DNA of 64,000 bases, taken from the NCBI RefSeq assembly GCF_007725405.1, contig NZ_CP042163.1, positions 434,001 to 498,000 of the forward strand, written 5' to 3'. This DNA comes from Shouchella miscanthi. Its GTDB lineage: Bacteria > Bacillota > Bacilli > Bacillales > Bacillaceae_D. The notes under the pieces were generated by a model. That model was not told the DNA's origin and ran no database searches. It was given only the letters and a program-made list of their open reading frames with translations. This document shows, in pieces, positions 59,128 to 64,000 of this stretch. The position numbers were made by a program, and so were the translations under genes. Position 1 is the first letter of the stretch, and each line of letters starts with the position of its first letter.

Positions 59128-60012
59128 TTATCCGTTTCGCCCATGGTACTCAAGCATAAATTGTTTGAACGCTAGCGCTGCTTTCGATAAATAGCCCTGT
59201 TTTTTATGAATTAAATAAATGGGACGTTCAATGGTAAGACCGTCAACGTCTACTTTTTCAATACCGTTAATGGAAGACACAACGGAATCTGCAATGAATG
59301 CAACCCCCTCGTTTTCTTTTACAAGACCAACAATACTATTGATTTCCAAGCCTTCGTAAACGGTATGAAGCGTTCGATTTTGTGAAGAAAAAGTAGAATC
59401 AAGTAATTTTTTTAGTTCAGTTCCAGGAGTGTAGGAAATGAATGGTTCGGCTTCCAGCTCATCAATGGAAATGGGCTGTCGCTTAACGAAGGGATGATCT
59501 GCAGCAGCAATAAGCACGATGCGATCTGTAAACAAAGTAGTGTATTCAAGCTCTGGAAATGTCTTATATTGTGTTCCGAAACCAAAATCAACTGTATTGG
59601 TTAAGAGATCTTTAATGATGGTGGATGCTTTTCCCTCTTGTAGTGAGAGGGAATAACTAGGGCTAATCTGTTTAAAGATTTTAACCATAGCAGGTATATA
59701 AGAGAGACCGAGACTATGGACGTAAGCGATGGAAATACTACCCATTGTCGGATCAATGAGCTCTTTTAACTGTAACTTAGAATGATCCCAATGTTGAACC
59801 ATTTGCTTGGCGTTTAAAAGAAACGCTCGACCATAGCGATTTAAGATGATTTTACGGTTTTTTCGGTCAAACAATGGCACCCCTAATTCTTTTTCGAGGT
59901 TGTGGATGGAGCGGCTTAAAGCCGATTGAGATAGTAGTAATAAATCGGCTGCCTTCGTGATGTTCTCCTCTTCGGCAACGACAATGAAATTTTGTAATTG
60001 CGACATTTCCAT
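59128..60012 (-). CDS. LysR-family transcriptional regulator
   Basis: A 294-residue regulator. The winged HTH is SQLQNFIVVAEEENITKAADLLLLSQSALSRSIHNLEKELG in overlapping view, and the effector domain (about 90-290) has SISIAYVHSLGLSYIPAMVK. AGGAGACTGAAATAA precedes the ATG. It is divergent from a DMT transporter gene, so it probably activates that gene in response to the exported compound. No operator was fixed in the 254-base gap, though inverted AT-rich repeats occur. Confidence 0.9.
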   Translation of the reverse strand: MEMSQLQNFIVVAEEENITKAADLLLLSQSALSRSIHNLEKELGVPLFDRKNRKIILNRYGRAFLLNAKQMVQHWDHSKLQLKELIDPTMGSISIAYVHSLGLSYIPAMVKIFKQISPSYSLSLQEGKASTIIKDLLTNTVDFGFGTQYKTFPELEYTTLFTDRIVLIAAADHPFVKRQPISIDELEAEPFISYTPGTELKKLLDSTFSSQNRTLHTVYEGLEINSIVGLVKENEGVAFIADSVVSSINGIEKVDVDGLTIERPIYLIHKKQGYLSKAALAFKQFMLEYHGRNG

Positions 60013-60266
60013 TTATTTCAGTCTCCTATCTACTGGTGTTTCTCATTCACTAATTAGGTTCAGGGAATGACAGAAGCGTTAACCTCAATCGCTTTCATTT
60101 TATCACTGATTCTAATAAGAATATACGTTATCAACAGTTGAAAAGGTATGAGACACCTATCCGAACGTAAAGAAAGGAAGCCGCTTTAAAATGGTATCTT
60201 GAAAAAAGCAACGGGCTTTACGAGGCGTGCTAGAATAAACCTACATAGGAAGAGAGGAGAAGTTGA
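60013..60266. other. Divergent intergenic region (LysR/DMT)
   Basis: About 254 bases holding promoters for both genes. ATTCTAATAAGAATAT near 60109-60124 is a partial dyad of the T-N11-A type, but nothing more definite is seen. Confidence 0.4.
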
Positions 60267-61166
60267 ATGAGTTCACGTTACATATATGGTGCAACAATCA
60301 TAGGTGCTGCGTGTTGGGGCTTGATCGGTCTTTTCATTGCGCCTTTATACGAAGTGGGATTTACACCTTGGGATGTTGTAACAATACGAGTTGTGTGTAC
60401 ATTTGTTCTTTTAATCGGAATCATGTTTGTCTTCTACCGAGAGCAGCTTAAGGCACAGTGGAAAGATCACTTTTTCTTTGCATCTGCAGGTATCATTAGC
60501 ATTGTGTTTTTTAATTATTTCTATTTTGAAGTGTTTTCTGAATCGAGTTTATCGGTTGCCGTTACGTTGCTTTACACAGGGCCGGTATTTGTTACGCTTC
60601 TATCGCGTCTCTTTTTTAAAGAACGATTGACGTTTCGCAAAATAATGGCTCTTGGGCTGGCTGTACTAGGTTGTGCATTTGTTGTTGGCTTTTTTCCAGT
60701 TGGTCAACAAGAGGTATCCCTATATATAGTGGGATTTGGCTTATTATCCGGCTTTTTTTATGCATTGTATAGTATACTCACAAAGCCTGTTACAAAAAAA
60801 TATTCAGTGATGACGATCACGACATACGTGTTTTTTTACGCAAGCGTATTTATGGTGTTGAGTAGCAACACGACTCAAAAATGGCATTTGTTTTTAAGCG
60901 CTGAAGTGCTCATTAGTGCCTTTCTACTTGCCTCGATTTCAACAGTAGCAGGTTATATTTTCTATACCATCGGCTTAAAGCATTTAGAAGCAAGTAGAGC
61001 ATCCATTCTAGCTACGGTAGAACCTCTTGTAGCCGTGGTGACAGGCATGATCCTTCTAGGAGAAGTGTTAACGCTTTGGCAAATTGTCGGCATACTCTTT
61101 GTGCTATATGCGGCCGTTTTAGTCGTAGAACGAAAGAGTAAGACCGTATATGTGAACAATGAATAG
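60267..61166 (+). CDS. DMT-superfamily (EamA) transporter
   Basis: A 299-residue protein with ten helices in two EamA repeats. The first starts YIYGATIIGAACWGLIGLFIAP, and the second has GFGLLSGFFYALYSILTKPV and ILATVEPLVAVVTGMILLGE. Members export or import amino acids and other small metabolites. Divergence from a LysR gene suggests induction by its substrate. AAGAGAGGAGAAGTTGA precedes the ATG. Confidence 0.9.
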   Translation: MSSRYIYGATIIGAACWGLIGLFIAPLYEVGFTPWDVVTIRVVCTFVLLIGIMFVFYREQLKAQWKDHFFFASAGIISIVFFNYFYFEVFSESSLSVAVTLLYTGPVFVTLLSRLFFKERLTFRKIMALGLAVLGCAFVVGFFPVGQQEVSLYIVGFGLLSGFFYALYSILTKPVTKKYSVMTITTYVFFYASVFMVLSSNTTQKWHLFLSAEVLISAFLLASISTVAGYIFYTIGLKHLEASRASILATVEPLVAVVTGMILLGEVLTLWQIVGILFVLYAAVLVVERKSKTVYVNNE

Positions 61167-61234
61167 GAAAAGTAGCCTAATGGGTGTGCGTGATACGAAG
61201 ACAAAATAAATTTAATAAAAGAACGAAACAGGTT

Positions 61235-61265
61235 CACATTACCATGAGGTAATGTGTTTTTTTAT
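61235..61265 (+). terminator. Terminator of DMT transporter gene
   Basis: CACATTACC pairs with GGTAATGTG around ATGA, followed by eight T residues. Confidence 0.88.
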
Positions 61266-61346
61266 AGGATCGTTCAAAAAAAGCGTCTTCTGTATAAGTA
61301 CAGTCTTTTTTGTAGAAATTAACTGTACTAAGGAAAGGAACTGTTT

Positions 61347-62777
61347 ATGAAAACGTTAACTGAAATAGAATCTTTTTTTCGGCAACAGCTTCATCATTCA
61401 AGCGATGTCGTCCTGCGACCATTGACGATACAAGGCCAGCAAGCTTTCCTTGTATATTTAGATACACTAGTAGATGAAATGTGGCTAGAGCAGGCGTTAT
61501 ATCAGTCATTTTTTCGGAAAGAAGAGTCTTCTCTTCCGACTGTAGAAAGTCAAGCAATCGTATCAACAGAAAGGCTGCATTCAGCTGAAGAGTGCTTGCC
61601 TCTTTGCTGGACTGGTCATGCCATTCTTGTGTTCGGCTCTTCATCCATACAATACCTTGCACTAAAGACACCGAGCACACAAAACAGGTCCATTGAAGAG
61701 CCAATTAATGACCGAGCTTTACGAGGAGCCCATGATGGATTTATTGAAGACTTAACGACCAATTTAAGTTTAATTCGTAAGACTGCTCGAATTGAAAATT
61801 TGGTGATTCAAACGCAAGTGGTTGGTCAATCGTTAAAAAAAGAAGTCGCAATGGTTTACATCGAAGGGAGAGCGGATTCGACTATTGTAAAAGACATTAA
61901 GAAGAAGCTAAGAGATATAAAACAAGATATTATTAGCTCACCTGGAACGCTGAATGAACTCTTACAAGGATCAAAGAAAACGTTTTTCCCGCAGATACTT
62001 TATACGGAGCGTCCAGATTCAACGGTTGGAAATTTAGCAGAGGGAAGAATCGCCTTATTAATAGAAGGAAACCCAACAGCATTAATTTTGCCAGTATCAT
62101 TTTTTAGCTTTATGCAATCTGTTGATGATTACAATGTTCATTTCGTGCTGGGTAGTTTCTTTAGACTAATACGAACTATTGCGTTGCTTATCTCTATTCT
62201 ATTGCCATCTCTTTATATTTCGCTTGTGGCGTTTCATTTTGAGATCATCCCACAGCCGTTAATCATATCGGTGAAAAGTTCTTTACAGAACATTCCTTAT
62301 CCTCCTCTCGTTGAAGCGTTAATTATGGAATTTACAATTGAATTAATTCGTGAAGCAGGGCTAAGGCTTCCTGCACCAATTGGTCAGACAATTGGGATTG
62401 TCGGAGGATTAGTCATTGGCGAAGCCGTCGTAAATGCAGGATTAGTATCCAATATTATGATTATCGTTGTAGCCGTTACGGCAATCTCTTCCTTTGTTAT
62501 TCCTAGTCCTGAAATGGGTTCAGTCGTGAGATTATCTCGCTTTCCGCTCATGCTTTCGGCAGCGACATTTGGATTAATTGGTGTTGTCTTAACGTTTTTT
62601 GTTATTTTGATGCACTTAATTAAACTTGATTCTTTTGGCATTCCCTATCTAACGCCGATTGCGCCATTTAATCGCAAAGGGCTTAAGGATGCAATGGTGC
62701 GCTTTCCGACCTGGCTTATCCAACGTCACACGGAAATGTCTTCAAGTCATCCATTAAAAGGGAATCAAAAAAAATAA
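61347..62777 (+). CDS. Spore germinant receptor A-subunit, GerA family (operon 2)
   Basis: A 476-residue A-subunit: N-terminal soluble region with LRGAHDGFIEDLTTNLSLIRK, then LAEGRIALLIEGNPTALILPVSFF and membrane helices containing RLPAPIGQTIGIVGGLVIGEA. It is a paralogue of the A-subunit at 21.5-22.9 kb. AAGGAAAGGAACTGTTT precedes the ATG. It heads an A-B-C operon that runs off the right end of the window. Confidence 0.93.
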   Translation: MKTLTEIESFFRQQLHHSSDVVLRPLTIQGQQAFLVYLDTLVDEMWLEQALYQSFFRKEESSLPTVESQAIVSTERLHSAEECLPLCWTGHAILVFGSSSIQYLALKTPSTQNRSIEEPINDRALRGAHDGFIEDLTTNLSLIRKTARIENLVIQTQVVGQSLKKEVAMVYIEGRADSTIVKDIKKKLRDIKQDIISSPGTLNELLQGSKKTFFPQILYTERPDSTVGNLAEGRIALLIEGNPTALILPVSFFSFMQSVDDYNVHFVLGSFFRLIRTIALLISILLPSLYISLVAFHFEIIPQPLIISVKSSLQNIPYPPLVEALIMEFTIELIREAGLRLPAPIGQTIGIVGGLVIGEAVVNAGLVSNIMIIVVAVTAISSFVIPSPEMGSVVRLSRFPLMLSAATFGLIGVVLTFFVILMHLIKLDSFGIPYLTPIAPFNRKGLKDAMVRFPTWLIQRHTEMSSSHPLKGNQKK

Positions 62778-62792
62778 GAAAGGATTCTCATT

Positions 62793-63878
62793 ATGGAGCA
62801 ATCCCCGACACTAGGAAAGACACAACTCTATTGGTTTTTTGTTCACGCTCAAATCGGTGTTGGTCTTTTTTCATTACCAAATCATATCTATCAATTTGCA
62901 AAAACGGACGGGTGGATCTCGTTACTACTTGCAAGCATCGTTGTTCAAGTGGTCCTCTATTGTTTGTATTTGCTACACAAACGTTATCCTCATGACTCGA
63001 TATTCAAAATCTGTGAAAGGGTTTGTGGAAAATGGATAGGGAAATTTTTTATTCTTTTATTAATGATCTATTTTACCTTATTAGCGGGGCTTGTCTTAAA
63101 AGGGTTTACGCAGCTTATTGCCATATGGATTTTAAGTAAAACACCAGAGCCAATTTTTATGATTTTGTTTTTGTCAGCATGTGTACCTATGTTATTTTCT
63201 CCGCTTAAAGCAATTGGTCGTATGCTAGTGGTGACGGCTCCTATTGTCTTAACGATTCCTATTATTGTAGGGTATGCCTTTATTTATGGAGATTATTTAA
63301 ATCTATTGCCACTTGGAGTAGCTGATTTCTCAGCTATTACAAAAGGGATATTTGCATCCATGTTTTCCATAAACGGCTTTATTGTGGTGGCGGTTGTCTT
63401 ACCCCATGTGGAAGGAACACCAAAGCAAAAATTTAAAGTATTGTCCGCTGCGCATTGGACTGTAGCACTTATTTACACGATTGTGTTACTGACCTCTTTT
63501 CTCACTTTTAGTCATGGAGAAATGAAGCTTCTTCCTGAGCCTTATTTATATATGATTAAATCCTTCTCGTTAACGATTATAGAAAGACTTGATTTAATTT
63601 TTCTATCCTTTTGGTCCATTAGCATTATTACAACGTATGTCATCTTTATCTACTGTGGTGCTATAGGGACGATGAAGCTTTTACAAACAACTCGATATCG
63701 TCTTATCGTCATTATTCTTCTGTTAGTGACTTTTTCCATTGAGTTTTTGCCTACTTCTATTAACGAATTTAGCCAAATGGTCACGTATATTAATAAGCCA
63801 AGTGCGTACTTAACGTTCTTACTTCCTGTCTTATTGGTTCTTTTATCAAGTGTTAAGAAAAAGGAGACGCGATTATGA
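62793..63878 (+). CDS. Spore germinant receptor permease, GerB family (operon 2)
   Basis: A 361-residue ten-helix B-subunit: PTLGKTQLYWFFVHAQIGVGLFSLPN begins the first helix, FTQLIAIWILSKTPEPIF lies mid-protein, and the tail is KKKETRL. It starts 15 bases after the A-subunit gene (AAGAAAGGATTCTCATT) and overlaps the C-subunit gene by 4 bases. Confidence 0.92.
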   Translation: MEQSPTLGKTQLYWFFVHAQIGVGLFSLPNHIYQFAKTDGWISLLLASIVVQVVLYCLYLLHKRYPHDSIFKICERVCGKWIGKFFILLLMIYFTLLAGLVLKGFTQLIAIWILSKTPEPIFMILFLSACVPMLFSPLKAIGRMLVVTAPIVLTIPIIVGYAFIYGDYLNLLPLGVADFSAITKGIFASMFSINGFIVVAVVLPHVEGTPKQKFKVLSAAHWTVALIYTIVLLTSFLTFSHGEMKLLPEPYLYMIKSFSLTIIERLDLIFLSFWSISIITTYVIFIYCGAIGTMKLLQTTRYRLIVIILLLVTFSIEFLPTSINEFSQMVTYINKPSAYLTFLLPVLLVLLSSVKKKETRL

Positions 63879-64000
63879 AGAAAATAATACTAATGATCAT
63901 ACCGTTGCTTCTAATGACAGGCTGTTGGGATGAGCGACTTGTGAAAGATATTAACCTCATTTATTCGCAGGCACTTGATAAGACGGATGAAGGTTTAATT
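63875..64000 (+). CDS. Spore germinant receptor lipoprotein, Ger(x)C family (5' fragment)
   Basis: Only the first 42 residues are in the window: MKKIILMIIPLLLMTGCWDER, with a lipobox (TGC) followed by the WDxR typical of Ger(x)C proteins, then LVKDINLIYSQALDKTDEG. The start overlaps the stop of gerB (ATGA); AAAAGGAGACGCGATT is the ribosome binding site. The gene is cut by the window end. Confidence 0.9.
   Translation, partial: MKKIILMIIPLLLMTGCWDERLVKDINLIYSQALDKTDEGLI

Overview
The window is chromosomal DNA of a low-to-moderate GC, endospore-forming member of the Bacillaceae. Two GerA/GerB/GerC germinant-receptor operons, an RsbR-type stressosome protein, and B. subtilis-like T-box, SAM and manganese riboswitch leaders support this. 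The pre-pro-subtilisin (269-residue mature form starting AQSIPWG) is of the high-alkaline type, pointing to an alkaliphile near the Shouchella/Alkalihalobacillus (former Bacillus clausii/lehensis) group. That genus-level placement is inference. No rRNA, tRNA, CRISPR array or prophage was recognised. The one insertion sequence seen is an IS110-family element.

Layout. 1-1.3 kb: 5' part of a type 2 isoleucyl-tRNA synthetase gene behind a T-box leader. 1.5-10.6 kb: small transport, regulatory and housekeeping genes, including a DUF2975/XRE pair, a TetR-controlled SMR efflux pair with two matching operators, a DedA protein and an RsbR paralogue. 10.7-14.8 kb: a SAM-riboswitch-controlled methionine ABC transporter (metNIQ) plus an M20 amidohydrolase. 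15-19.1 kb: acetyltransferase, a LacI-type repressor divergent from an NtdB-like sugar-phosphate phosphatase, a J-domain-like membrane protein and a VOC protein. 19.2-22.9 kb: ger operon 1 (minus strand). 23.1-27.7 kb: MMPL exporter with a two-component system. 28.4-32 kb: copper operon (copA, a His-rich anchored protein, copZ). 32.2-35.7 kb: cystine symporter and a YibE/F pair. 35.7-37.2 kb: IS110 element with a structured 5' non-coding end. 37.26-37.54 kb: a 275-bp inverted-repeat-bounded intergenic repeat. 37.5-43.9 kb: acetyltransferases, nitroreductase, tartrate/malate dehydrogenase, a CPBP protease and several very small genes. 43.9-49.7 kb: a complete ribose operon rbsRKDACB. 49.8-53 kb: glycerol dehydrogenase, a SRAP-family protein lacking its active-site residues, and the alkaline protease. 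53.4-58 kb: csaA, a DnaA-box cluster, small unknown genes, a DAACS symporter and SnoaL/VOC genes. 58-58.95 kb: a yybP-ykoY manganese riboswitch leading into a 39-aa basic peptide and a small kinase. 59.1-61.2 kb: divergent LysR and DMT-transporter genes. 61.3-64 kb: ger operon 2, cut by the window end.

Most operons can be read from overlapping or tightly spaced genes, good ribosome binding sites and hairpin/T-run terminators. The observations most worth following are the manganese riboswitch that appears to drive a peptide-kinase pair rather than an exporter, the SRAP homologue with all four catalytic residues replaced, a six-site DnaA-box cluster away from oriC, the IS110 non-coding end as a candidate bridge RNA, and a LacI/NtdB pair without the other ntd genes.
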